64,000 nucleotides of DNA, taken from positions 106,944,574 to 107,008,573 of the forward strand of contig NC_089490.1 in NCBI RefSeq assembly GCF_036850765.1, read 5' to 3'. A program made the translations under genes and the position numbers. The first letter of the stretch is position 1; each line of letters begins with the position of its first letter. The notes below the pieces were generated by a model. That model saw only the letters and a list, made by a program, of their open reading frames with translations, ran no database searches and was not told the origin of the DNA. Below are positions 45,207 through 56,040 of the stretch, one piece after another. This DNA comes from Saccopteryx bilineata. Lineage: Eukaryota > Chordata > Mammalia > Chiroptera > Emballonuridae.

Positions 45207-45222
45207 GAAAATAATCACAGCA
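45207..45222. repeat. Target site duplication of the composite, right copy
   Basis: Exact repeat of gaaaataatcacagca from 32241-32256. The reconstructed empty site would run GTGT, the 16-mer, then GCAAAAAGG. Confidence 0.93.
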
Positions 45223-47245
45223 GCAAAAAGGTAAGTTACAATAATTACTGAAGAGAGGTTTTAACAATGTGCCCAGTAGAAGGTACATGGTGATTCTTAG
45301 AAGTTTCAGGGACAGTAGTGGTGAAAGAAACCAGATTGCAGTGGGTGACAGGTGAAGAGTGTGCAGGCAGGACATATTTGAAATTCAGCTCTGATGAAAA
45401 GAGAAGAGACGGAATCCTCCATCCTAAAGATGGAGACGACTTGAACACATACATAGAGACAAGAATCCAGAGTGATTATGATGCAGTTATGGCCGGGAAG
45501 ATGGGGAAAGTAACAAAGGCACAACATCAGACTGAAGGGAAACCTAGTTCTCTGTAGCCAGGGGTGGAAGGACAGAGAGTGGGTACAGATGAGAGTCATT
45601 TGGGGGATATATTCAGGTCTGATCACCTTTTTGAGAATTTTCTGTATCAATAGGCTCAAGAGTCCTAAGAAGATGTTAGGGCACAATATGTTTTCCTTCC
45701 TTCCTTCCCTACATTCCCATCAAATCATTGGCAGGAGAAAGTTGAATTTTCAATACAAATGATGAAAAGACACTGAGGGGGCCTTCACAGTCTTTTAACC
45801 TACTCTATCATTCAAGGAAGATTTGTCTTGAAACAAATCCATAGAGTTTGAAGTGAGTTTGTGTGTGTGTGTGTTGTCTGGGATTTCGAATATTCATTAT
45901 AGCATTCATTCGTGGAAGCTAGATTTTCAGAGGATGCCACTAAATGCAGATTCCTGGGCTATAAGGCACAGCTTGGAGGACTCCTCTAAACTGCCATTCA
46001 TCATGCATCATCCCTAGTATACAGTACTTATTAGACACTACATTTTTCCTTTGTAGCCCCGAAAGCCCTCCTAACTGAAAAACCAGGATGTAGCTCATCG
46101 TTTCTTTAAGCAGAAGCCATAGGGTTTAGTTGTAGTAAGTTTCTCCCATTCCAGCTGAGTGTACTGATTTATAAAGCTTGCTGGGCTTTGCTCAGAGGAA
46201 AAGGGAAAGGAAAGCTGTATACACTCACCACAGTCCCTGGCTGATAGCAGAGGCATTTTAATAAAACCCAGCATAAAAACGCAGGTTTTGTTGCACCGAC
46301 TCCAACTGATAATTAGCACAACTTTGACAATCTCAGAAAAAAATGATCGGCATGACTACATGTGGTTTCGAATCTAGACTGCAAATTCTGGGGGTGGTGA
46401 GGAGTGGAGAAGTCTGTGCTTTCAAGTAAAATGAGAACCTCTGCCGGAAATGGCTAAGACATCTCCTCCGCTCCATAAGCGCCAGTTCAGAGCAGCTGGG
46501 ACCAGTTAGACTGTCCTGTGTCTTCCTTCCCGGAGAACAGTGGCCTAGCCCAGGGTCCCCTTACAGTTCTGAATGTGGTTGGGCATAATCCAGGGACAAA
46601 AACATGTACTTTTGCATGAATACTTCTCCCCATTTCTATGGCCCTCTCATATTTTCCAAGGATGTGTGGATCCAAGGATGCTTTTGGTGCTGCTGTTTTG
46701 TTGCTTTAATTATCCCTGCTGGGAAAAGCAAGGCAGGAGTTTTAACCTGAGGTTTAGGAAGGGTACAGGATCTTTCTTAAAGTCATATTACAGCTGTGGG
46801 TGAGAGGGGTGGGAGTCCAGGATTCCTGAATATGTTGCCTAGAAACGTATCACACCCAGTAGGTAAGAGTTCAGAAACCAGTAGCCCCATTCTGTGTGTT
46901 CCTCTAGAATAAAGGACTAACAGAATGGCTCAAGTACCTGTGAGGCAGGAGAGCTTTTACCCTCCAATACCGCTTCTGGCTTTTCAGGAACCCTAATGCT
47001 CCAGCCTGGTGGAGTTGCCTTATCCTGTGATAGGTAAATAAGAGCTGCCTGAACATCCATCTTACAAATACTGAGAGCCCCATGATGAGTCCCCCAACCC
47101 TTCATATCCACAAGGATTCTCTAAGTACTTAGAATTTTCCTGGTGACTTCAGGCTTCTAGTGAGTTCCTGATCTCTTACCAATGTCTTCCTGCATATCTC
47201 TTCTTTTCTAACCATGACAAACTGACCTTTTTCCTGGAGTTTTTT
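45223..47245. other. No gene seen; includes short (GT)n
   Basis: A (GT)n run lies at 45861-45874. Frames at 45306-45686 and 46095-46319 lack recognisable content. No named repeat identified. Confidence 0.45.
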
Positions 47246-47262
47246 AAAAATCCCACCCATAC
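47246..47262. repeat. SINE target site duplication, left
   Basis: The 17-mer aaaaatcccacccatac is repeated at 47627-47643 after the SINE tail. Confidence 0.9.
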
Positions 47263-47626
47263 GGCCCTGGTCAGTTGGCTCAGTGGTAGAGCATTGGCCT
47301 AATGTGTGAAAGTCTTGGGTTTGATTCCTGGTCAGGGCATACAGGAGAAGTGCCCATCTGCTTCTCCACCCCTCCCCCTCTCCTTCCTCTCTGTCTCTCT
47401 CTTCCCCTCCTGCAGCCAAGGCTCCATTGGAACAAAGTTGGCCTGGACACTGAGGATGGCTCCATGGCTTCCACCTCAGGCAGTAGAATGGCTCCAGTTG
47501 CAACTAAGCAACACCCTAGAGGGGCAGAGCATTGCCCCCTGGTGGGCATGCCAGGTGGATCCCCATTGGGCGCATGCGGGAGTCTGTCTCTGTTACCATT
47601 TCTCACTTCAGAAAAATACAAAAAAA
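47263..47626 (+). mobile_element. tRNA-derived bat SINE (Rhin-like), older copy
   Basis: It starts GGCCCTGGTCAGTTGGCTCA and has a B box GGTTTGATTCC (one CpG lost), the AGGAGAAGTGCCC body start, a CT-rich tract, 'gccaaggctccattggaaca', 'ggggcagagcattgccccct' and 'gcgcatgcgggagtctgtct', then an A-tail. Most CpGs have decayed to TG/CA, so it is older than the copy in L1-B. The 17-bp target duplication is still exact. Confidence 0.92.
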
Positions 47627-47643
47627 AAAAATCCCACCCATAC
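47627..47643. repeat. SINE target site duplication, right
   Basis: Second copy of aaaaatcccacccatac. The first As merge with the SINE tail. Confidence 0.88.
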
Positions 47644-49419
47644 AATGAAATTTGGTACAATATAACTGAAGTGACTATTTGGGGGTGATGACCAAGAGTA
47701 GTGGGTGGGCTGTGTTACATTGCTGGTAGCAACATGAAAGAAAAGACCAATTTTCAACATTCTCCAATGGAGTCCTGGTACCCCAAGCGATGGCTTTGAA
47801 TTAGAGGAAAAGCTCATCTTCCTCAAGACCTTTATCATCTGTTGAGAACTTGTTTGAATGACTATCTGAACCAGGAGGTTGATTGCTCTGCCTGGGGTGG
47901 TGCCATACACAATGGACGCAAGGGGATCCGCAGCCCCTCCCGCCATTGGGAGCTTTTCACTGGCCAGTGCTGCTCCTGAGGGCCCAGTCCTCCTGCATCT
48001 TCAGGCCTGGTTCTCTCCCTCTCTTCCTCCAAGCCATTTCTTCCTTTAATTTCCATCGGGTTCCTTTTGGTCTAGGTCCCTTTACTCTCTTTAAAAATCA
48101 TCATATTATAAACTTGAAATATAGTAGGTGCTTATTAAATATTTGCCAATAGAATATTTATGATGCAATGTGTAAGGCTATGCAGTTTTTTTTTCTAAAT
48201 ATATTAGACTGCAACCTAGTTTCAGGATTCTTGGTGTGTGCTTAGCAAATTGCCCAGCTCTCCACGAGTGCTGAAAAGATATGTGTTAAATGAATATTGA
48301 CTAACAAAATAACCCGTCTTCCACCTAACCCAGCAGAGTCTGTGGAGCTAACCATCATGATGTTAAAGAGAAATAGGGAGATACAGGGTCATTTTAATTC
48401 TTTACATTATCATGGTTGATTAATGCATTAATGGGATAAAATTATTTAGAAAGAAAATATCTTTATAGCTTGTATACCTCAAAAGCAGTTTCAAGAACAT
48501 TATTTTCATATCTTCTCCTCAGAACTTTATGAATTTGATACTGTATATTTGCCCTGCCCCTCACCATGCCACATTACATATGAAGAAACTAAAGCCCAGA
48601 GAGATTTAATTTGGTTAGGTTCAGACATCCGGTAAATGATGAAGAAAAGAAAGAAGAAAAAAAAAAAAGAAAAAACCCTTGAACATAAATCTACTAATGC
48701 CAAGTTCTCTACATTTTTGGCTACATTACAGCTTTCCTGGTTCGGAAGCAGAATGTCATGACTCCAAGGTTCTCGTTCCAAAGTAGATGTTGCAAAAATA
48801 TGTTCAGATTTTGCAAAAGCATAAAACACATTGCTCGATGCCAACATAAGTCTTCAGTCTTGAATCCAGACTGTCAAGCATGCAGCACGGCATACTTTAA
48901 AAGAGGCCGCGTGAAAACACAGAGTGGAGATTGTCTCTAAGGACCTTGCCTAAGTAGGCTGAATCTAGTGGGGAAAATAAAATCTTTTCCCAGGGCTTCA
49001 TGGGAGTGGAAACTGAAAGATTGAGAGCTTGTGAGAAATAACAGATACTTTCAAAAATGTTTGATTAGAAATAGAAGAATGGCAGAACAGTTAAAAAACA
49101 TGAGAATAAAAATAGTGTAACAGTTGAGATATTTTCTAAAATCATATGATTTTAGGGCTGAAAGGGACCAGAAAATGCATCTAAAACTCCCTTTCTTGGA
49201 CAAAAAGTAGCAACATTTTGAATCACAATCAGGATCAGCTAGTTTGTGGGGCCTAATACAAAATAAAAATGTCATATCCCTGTTTTAAAAAATTAAGAAT
49301 TTCAAGATAGTGACCACAGATCACTACGAAATCAAGTGTGAGATCCTTCTAAGTGCTGGGACCTATATGGTTGCACAGGTCACATACTTATCAAGCTATC
49401 CTCATCATGATATTACCAA
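47644..49419. other. No gene seen
   Basis: A short L2/MIR-like end occurs at about 48115-48150 ('atagtaggtgcttattaaat'). An A-rich run covers 48655-48675. No exon is supported. Confidence 0.45.
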
Positions 49420-49530
49420 CACTTTACATTTATATGGGCTTTACAGTTTATACATCCTTTTCACAGATCTGATTTGAGTTTCACAATAGTTCAGTGGAGT
49501 AGTATCAGTGTTGCCTTTATTTTCAAATAT
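49420..49530 (-). repeat. MIR-like fragment, reverse orientation
   Basis: 'acatttatatgggctttaca', 'cttttcacagatctgatttg' and 'cacaatagttcagtggagta' follow the reverse-complement MIR pattern, short and diverged. Confidence 0.5.
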
Positions 49531-49659
49531 TTTTCCTCAGAAATGAATTTACCAGCCATGACTTTCTGATGAACTGAAATGTCTCTATGCCCTTCATTCC
49601 ATTTATATTTATATCGTGATGGTAGCAACATATATTAGATTAAGTAGGAAGCAGTTAAC

Positions 49660-49885
49660 TTGCTCGTGATAGTCATTCAACAAATTTGTTAGCACCTACC
49701 ATGAGCTGAGCGCTTTGCTAAACATTTCAGACATCTAACCTGAACTTCACAAGAACTCAGTGAAGTACATGAATTATCATTCTCAATGTACTAGTGAGTA
49801 GGCTGAGAATCAGAGAAGTAAAGTTAGACATTCAAGGTCACAGATTAATTATTACAATAATCAGGACTAGAATGCTCATTGCCAG
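49660..49885 (-). repeat. MIR SINE, reverse orientation
   Basis: 'agcacctaccatgagctgag', 'gctttgctaaacatttcaga', 'gagtaggctgagaatcagag', 'gacattcaaggtcacagatt' and 'caggactagaatgc' give the full reverse-complement MIR order. Confidence 0.8.
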
Positions 49886-51285
49886 ACTGTTCTGTGATAT
49901 TCTTTAAAAAATATTAAGGTCTGCAAAATGAGATGTAAATGTAAATTTCAAATTGTCTGACAAAGAGATTAAAGCCAAACAAAAAAGGAGATTAAAAAAT
50001 AAGTCACTGCTCTCTCTTTTCTACCTCTCTTCTCTCGTTCTTTGTTCTGCATCAGTTTCTAGAGTGGAAGGTACAGAGATAAGTATAAAGATGACATTCG
50101 CGTAAGTTTTCAGACATTGCCTAGTAAATGAATTAAAAGTAAGTGAATCAGCCTGATCCCTCTCTCCTAGCAGAGCACTGATTGCTTACTAAATATGCGT
50201 GAGCTCATCCACACTTTGAAGCTGCAAGTTGGGCAAAACCACAGGACTATTTCTGGCTAATGAACTTGAAGCAGAAGTCCCGTGTGTCATTTCCAGGCTG
50301 AAGTAGTGAAAAGCACCTTCATGACTCTCTTTCTCTGACTCGGTGGTCCCAGAAGCCACGTGTTGAGATTCTGGAATCACAAGGTGGAAGCATATTGGCT
50401 CTCTGAATCACCACTTGGAGGAGAGTTGCCCTGGAGAGGCAGGGCACTTGCAGTGGATTTTATGTGAGCAAAATATATTTTCACATGAAAGCCACTGAGA
50501 TCTGGGATCTTATCACTGCAGCATAACCCAGCATCACATGACTAATCTACGATACTCCTTTCGTTCTGGATTGGTTCCCCTTCCCTATTTTTTTTTTTAA
50601 CTCTAAGTGATCATAGTTAATATATATAAAGGTTTTCAAAATTCATCCTCAAACTGGTTTTTGTTTTCATGGAAACTCGAACAGGTGACCAGGTTCTACT
50701 CTTTTCAAAGGTTGTGGCTCCAATCTATTTGATTTTATGTTAAAAACAAGCATGACCCGAAAGCTGAAGAACTTGAGTGTACAGGTGAATCGGAAGCTTT
50801 AATAATTTCTAAATCTTCTTAAAATAAATGAATTGGGGGGGGGGAGTACCTAAACACTAAAATGATTGTTTAGCTTACTAACCCAGGTATTTGTTTTTCA
50901 GGAAATCTTAAAAGGGAGAATGTTTTAGCTTGTTTTCTTGAGCTTTAGTACAGGAAAAATGAACAATCTTCAGGCATAACCATAAATCTTACACTTAAAT
51001 AGTCAGGCAGAACAGTTATGTTTGAAAACAAGATTATATGAGATGCAATCATCACACATGTAAAGACACTGACTTATATATAAAATATATAAAGGGTGTG
51101 AGTTCCCCTCAGGAAAGTGGTCATCCTTAGAGGCTAAGAGCTTTGACCAAAGAGGTGCCTCTCAATGGCTGGCATCTATGATAACAGCTCTCCTACAATC
51201 ATTGTAGCACTTTTTGAGTGGGAAGCATGGGCTGTAGGGTCTGAAGAACTAACTGCCTGTTGCTAGTAATGTTCCCAGAGGAAGT
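49886..51285. other. No gene seen
   Basis: Non-coding DNA with a G10 run near 50837-50846. No supported exon or named repeat. Confidence 0.45.
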
Positions 51286-51289
51286 AAGC

Positions 51290-51415
51290 TGACTGCACTG
51301 AAACCTCATTTCTCAGCTGTCACGTGGTGGTAATAACAGCGTCTGCCTCATAAGGGGACTGTGAGGTGTTAACGAGGTACTGCGTGGAAAGGTCTTAGCC
51401 CTAGCTATTATTCCG
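51290..51415 (+). repeat. MIR SINE fragment
   Basis: 'actgaaacctcatttctcag' followed by 'gtggtaataacagcgtctgc', 'ggactgtgaggtgttaacga' and 'ctagctattattcc' fits the forward MIR 3' half. Confidence 0.65.
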
Positions 51416-52930
51416 GAAGACTCTCAGGCATAGAAAGCCTTTATCTTTTGAGGATGACGTTCATGTCTGGGGAAAACAAGTCGCTATCTAGAATCTGAGC
51501 TGATGAAGTAGGGTCTGCCACCCAAGTCACCAAACCTGAGACAACCTAAACCAAGGAGGCTTTTTCTCATTTGTCTCTCATTCGTGTCAAAGTGCCTGGG
51601 CGAGACTACCTGTACAGCATCTAAATGAATCCTGGGAAGACAGTCGGGTTTCTAACAAGGAAGGAGTTACTCAAGGCAGAAGGAGCAGCAGGGCAAAGGC
51701 AGGAGCAAGTCAAGCCCTAGGGGATAGGAGGTGAACTAGTTTGATTGGAATAAACAGAAGGTGAGGCCAGAGACGTGGCTTGGAGTTGCTCCACAGAGCA
51801 CCTTGAATTCTGTGGTGAAATATTTGTACTTGATTCACTTAGCCGTGGGGAGTCATAAAAGGTGTTAGAGTGAGAGAGTAAAGGACAGGACTGAATGGGG
51901 AAGCTGCTAGAGGGGAAGGGCACAAACAGAGGACACCTTAAACAACACCGGTGAATGGTAAGTGGTCATGAACTAGGGCAATGGCAGTAAAAGAAGAAAT
52001 AGATTTGAGATGAAATATTCACGACTTGGGAACAAAGTGAAAGCAGTTTAACATGAGCACCAGGTTGAGGGCCTGGTGCCTGGGACAAGGTTGGTGCCCT
52101 TTATCCAAACTGGAAAGCCAGAAGGAACTGGTAAGGGGAAAAGGAGGAGACAGGTGTTTGCTTGGCGACGTATTCACTTTGGGATCCTCATGAATTTGTG
52201 TAGGTATGTTCCCGGCTAGCCGCAATACCAAAAGTGTCCCTTGTTAAGATACCAGTCAGACTTGGACAGGGAAGTAGGGGGAGAGCTGGAGCCTGCATGT
52301 GGCTAATTTCATGAGTCATCGCTTTAACACCAAACAAACATTACCTTTGGTTGGACCTTACTCTTATACTAGCAATGACTTTGGCCATTAAAGCTTTGGA
52401 ATACTTGTAGCAACTAGCTGTTTATTGGCACATTGGCCAGTTGGCCTTTCCCTGGAAAGGACATATGAAACAGATTTTCTTTATAACACTGCTAGGTACA
52501 TAATTACTAACAACTATAATATTTTAACATAAACCTAGTACCCAGGTAAGAAAACTCACCTGCAGGAGAATTAGGAGAAGTCGGCTGGAAAGAAAAGAAA
52601 TAAAAGAAAAAAAGTAAAACCTACAAGCAGGAAGCTATAATTAGATTCCTAAAAGAAGAAGGGAAATGGAAACAAATCAATAATTACTGAGCTCCTTTTA
52701 TGTCTCAGGGTAAGTGCTGAAAATACTGAGATGGATAAGACACATCCCTGAGCTCTCAGGCTTGTGGGAGGAAAGTCTAGTATGGAAATGTAACAAGAGG
52801 GTACTCTGAGTTTTAGAGCAGAGGAGAACGCATTTTGTTTTGAATGTATTCCCACTTAAACTAGGGACACGAGGGTCAGGGAGTCCACTGTTAGGTGAAA
52901 ACTGAGATTGTAAGAAGTTAAATGAGTTGC
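51416..52930. other. No gene seen
   Basis: A short reverse MIR-like piece ('aatgagttgcctaaagtcac') sits at about 52920-52940. The rest is unassigned. Confidence 0.4.
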
Positions 52931-52934
52931 CTAA

Positions 52935-53312
52935 AGTCACACAGTGTGATCAGCATGGCTTCATTGGTTACAAGGGAAAGAAACTAAATTCAAACTAGTT
53001 CAGGGAGGATAAACCCATAGTGGTTCATGTGATGGAAAAGTACCGGATTCAGGGGTGGATCTGGCTTCTTTCCTGGATCTAGCTGCTCCCTCTGTGCCCT
53101 GTCTTTGGTTCTGCCTTGCTTGTGTTGCTTCATCCTCAGAAAGTTTTCCCTACAAGGGAAGAGGAGATGACTCCCAGAAGCTACTGGACCCCTGGGCTTC
53201 CCAGCTGGCTGCCCATATGGACACACAGAAGCATTCTGATTGACTCTGCTTGGCTGCCTTGGACCAATCCCTGAGTCAAGTGGGATTGCATGCTCTGATC
53301 ACTTGGTAGATT
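52935..53312. repeat. Ancient mammalian repeat, family not named
   Basis: The sequence carries 'gaaactaaattcaaactagt', 'ggattcaggggtggatctgg', 'cttcatcctcagaaagtttt' and 'gcatgctctgatcacttgg', a pattern of a common old interspersed mammalian repeat. I am confident that it is repetitive but not of the family. Confidence 0.5.
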
Positions 53313-54043
53313 GACATTTCCATCGGAATCATCTGCAGCAGGAAGGGAACAATAAGATGGATAGCTGCCATCCCCAAAGGAAAGGGACAAACACAATCCA
53401 TGTCCACCACACAGATTTCAGAAAGCTGCAGAATGGAGCTGAGAGCCCAGGCTATGTTCCAAAGTCTGTGTCTTTCCACCATCCACAGCGTCCCGATCCT
53501 GATGAATGAGAACAGGAAGAAGATCAGATGACAGGGCAACTGAAAGGAAAGGCAGTCCTCATTTTGGGAGGCCAACACACCACAGAAGAAACAAGGAGAG
53601 GAAGCAAGAGAAGTAGGATGGTGAGAGACTGTGGGAAAAGGGAAAAGAAAAATGGGGGGGGGCATCCTGCTGCCTTCAACCCCTCCTCTGGAATCCTTGC
53701 CAAGAGCCACTGCTGCTTTTCAGAAAGCTTTTCCCCTTCTCCCTTGTTAAGAAGCTAGGAGCCAAATACCCCATTAATCTTTCAAAAAGTCCACTCTGGC
53801 TTCTCGTGGCAGAGCTGTGCACATTTGGCTTGGCTCCCTCACGTTCGTTTTTTTTCCCTTCCCAACAGCAATGGAACTTGGCAGACCCACCCAATACCCT
53901 TTGGGACCACAGGGATCAATGGCTGGTAATATAGCGGCTTGTCTTTACCTGGCAAGATAGTCGTCAGCCCTGTGCCTAAAGGACTCTTCTGCCATGTGCC
54001 TAGCCAGGCTCTGCTATACCACAGTCTTATTTATCAGGCTCGC
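53313..54043. other. No gene seen
   Basis: Non-coding DNA with a G9 run near 53654-53662. Open frames on both strands at 53276-53758 overlap and have no recognisable content. Confidence 0.4.
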
Positions 54044-54106
54044 TTGCAGCGTGAAAAACTCAGAAGTCAAAAATAAACCCAGAGCTCAATTTGCTAGCAC
54101 CCCATG
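54044..54106 (+). repeat. 63-bp direct duplication, copy 1
   Basis: This begins TTGCAGCGTGAAAA and ends TAGCACCCCATG. It matches 55213-55275 at 62 of 63 bases, the only difference being C versus T at the seventh base. It lies in sequence I cannot assign to a repeat. Confidence 0.92.
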
Positions 54107-54257
54107 AAGCAGCTGCTGTGAGGTAGGGTATTATCAGGGGATCCTCTCTCCTAGCAGAACTGGCAGTTGGGGTGGAGTAGATAAAAATAGCCACATGGAC
54201 TAAAGAGTAACATGACACAACAGTAGTAGAAAACAATGTAAAAATTTTTTAAAATAC

Positions 54258-54630
54258 CCTGGCCAGTTGGTTTAGTGGTAGAGCATTGGCCTGGCATGTA
54301 AAAATCCTGGGTTTGATTTCCGGTCAGAGCACACAACAGAAACGACCATCTGCTTTTTCACCCCTCCCCCTCTCACTTCTCTCTCTCCTCCTCTCTCTCT
54401 CTCTTCTCCTCTCCTACAGCTATGGCTTGATTGGAATGAGTTGGCCCCAGATGCTGAGGATGGCTCCATGGCCTTGCCTCAGGCACTAAAATAGTTCAGT
54501 TGCTGAGCAACAGAACAGCAGCCCCAGATGGGCAGAGCATTGCCTGGTAAGGGGCTTTCCAGATGGATCCTAGTCTGGGCATATGCAGGAGTCTGTCTCT
54601 CTGCCTCTCCACCTCTCACTTAATAAATAA
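54258..54630 (+). mobile_element. tRNA-derived bat SINE (Rhin-like), diverged copy
   Basis: It begins CCCTGGCCAGTTGG, has a decayed B box GGTTTGATTTCC, the CT-rich tract, 'ctgaggatggctccatggcc', 'agatgggcagagcattgcct' and 'gcaggagtctgtctctctgc'. It ends in an AATAAATAATAATAAAT tail. It is the most diverged of the three copies and its target duplication is no longer clear. The right end is approximate. Confidence 0.88.
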
Positions 54631-55021
54631 TAATAAATTTTAAAAATGTAATAAAACAAAGCAAGAAGTATCTCAAAAGTGACTATTTTGTCTTACTGAA
54701 TATCTTCCATGACCAAGTCTTCAATAGAACCAAGCCAACTAAGTTCCATTTCATTAAGTCAGATGTGGACTGTTGGAGGGGGTTACTTCCTCCCCTCCCA
54801 TAATTTCCTTCATGTGAAAGGAGTATAGCTGGTGTGAAATAGTTGACATCTCTGCACGCCTTCTCCCACGTCACACTTAGAGAGTTTGGCGGGCAGGCGA
54901 CTAGGCAACTTGGAAAGAGTGCTGTGTGAATAGCTCACTTGCAAAGGTTATAATGGGTCATGCTTGTGTCAGCTCCACTTTTTTGGCTCTCTGGAGTTGC
55001 ACTGCCAACTGAGAAGCCTAC
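54631..55021. other. No gene seen
   Basis: Unassigned spacer between the SINE and the LTR. Confidence 0.4.
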
Positions 55022-55475
55022 TGTTATGAGCTGAATTTCATACCTCCCCACACACATACACAAATTCATGCATGTATTGAAGTCCTAACTCCTAGTACCT
55101 TGGAATGTGACTGTTTCAAGATGGAAACTTCAAAAAGGAAATTAAGGTTAAATGAAGTCTTTAGAGGTGTGCCCAAATTCAGTATGACAGGTGTCCTTAT
55201 AAAAAGAAAAGATTGCAGTGTGAAAAACTCAGAAGTCAAAAATAAACCCAGAGCTCAATTTGCTAGCACCCCATGGAATATAGACACACATATAGGAAAG
55301 ACCATGTAAAAGTACAGGTAGGAGAGGATGGCAATCTACAAGGCAAGAAGAGAAGCTATTTCTGCTGACACTTTGATCTTGGGCTTCTGGCCTCCAGAAC
55401 GATAAAATAAACTTTTGTTTTTTGAAGCCATGCATTCTGTGGCATTTGTCATGGCAGCCTTGACGAATGAGTGAA
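55022..55475 (+). repeat. MLT1-like MaLR solo LTR with an inserted 63-mer
   Basis: Landmarks in order are TGTTATGAGCTGAATT, 'tgaagtcctaactcctagta', 'ccttggaatgtgactgtttc', 'gaaattaaggttaaatgaag', 'atgacaggtgtccttataaa', 'aggaaagaccatgtaaaagt', 'cactttgatcttgggcttct', 'ggcctccagaacgataaaat', and an end 'gtggcatttgtcatggcagc'. This is the MLT1-type order. A 63-bp block at 55213-55275 breaks it and is foreign to the LTR. Confidence 0.75.
55213..55275 (+). repeat. 63-bp direct duplication, copy 2, inside the LTR
   Basis: Copy of 54044-54106 with one substitution. LTR sequence resumes immediately after it, so this copy looks like the insertion and the upstream one the donor. Confidence 0.9.
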
Positions 55476-55739
55476 CCTGCTCTGCCTGAGCCAGAAGCCA
55501 GGTCCGGAGAGAACCGTGAGACTTAGCTGAGCAGGGGCCCCTCACCATCACACCTTCAACCCAGTGTTTTCTGGATAGAATTAATAATAAAGCTGAGAGT
55601 TTGGCCTTCATCTACCTTCCTCTTGGTTTTTTGTCTCATTTTGTTCAGATGTTGGATGAAGCAGTGGGATACCTTTAACTGGTTTTCCTCAAAAATTGCT
55701 GGTTAGACCATAGCAGCCAGGCTAAGTCAACTTCTCCTG
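55476..55739. other. No gene seen
   Basis: Short unassigned stretch after the LTR. Confidence 0.4.
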
Positions 55740-56040
55740 TGGTAGCAAATAAGCTCCACATCTCAGCGGCTTAACCAATCGGTTATTCCTGGATCACTTT
55801 CTGTTTTCAGCCTTCCTAAGTGGACCTTGGATTCTACATTCCCAACACAGCTCAACAGAAAGACTACTCCAGAGGGCCTATCTCATGACAAGGGTCCACA
55901 GTCACCTCAGAGGGAGGTAACAAACATGGTGAATTGCACACTGGTTTTTAAGCGTCCCTCCAGAAATGACTCACATCACCTCCAATCATATTTCATTGAT
56001 CAAAGCAAGTTATTTGATCATGGCTAATGTCACAAGGGGT
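55740..56040. repeat. Unclassified ancient repeat, related to 12170-12480
   Basis: 'gatcaaagcaagttatttga', 'tcatggctaatgtcacaagg' and 'gggtggcaaaatataatcc' align with the repeat at 12300-12360 in the same orientation. The family is not named. Confidence 0.4.
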
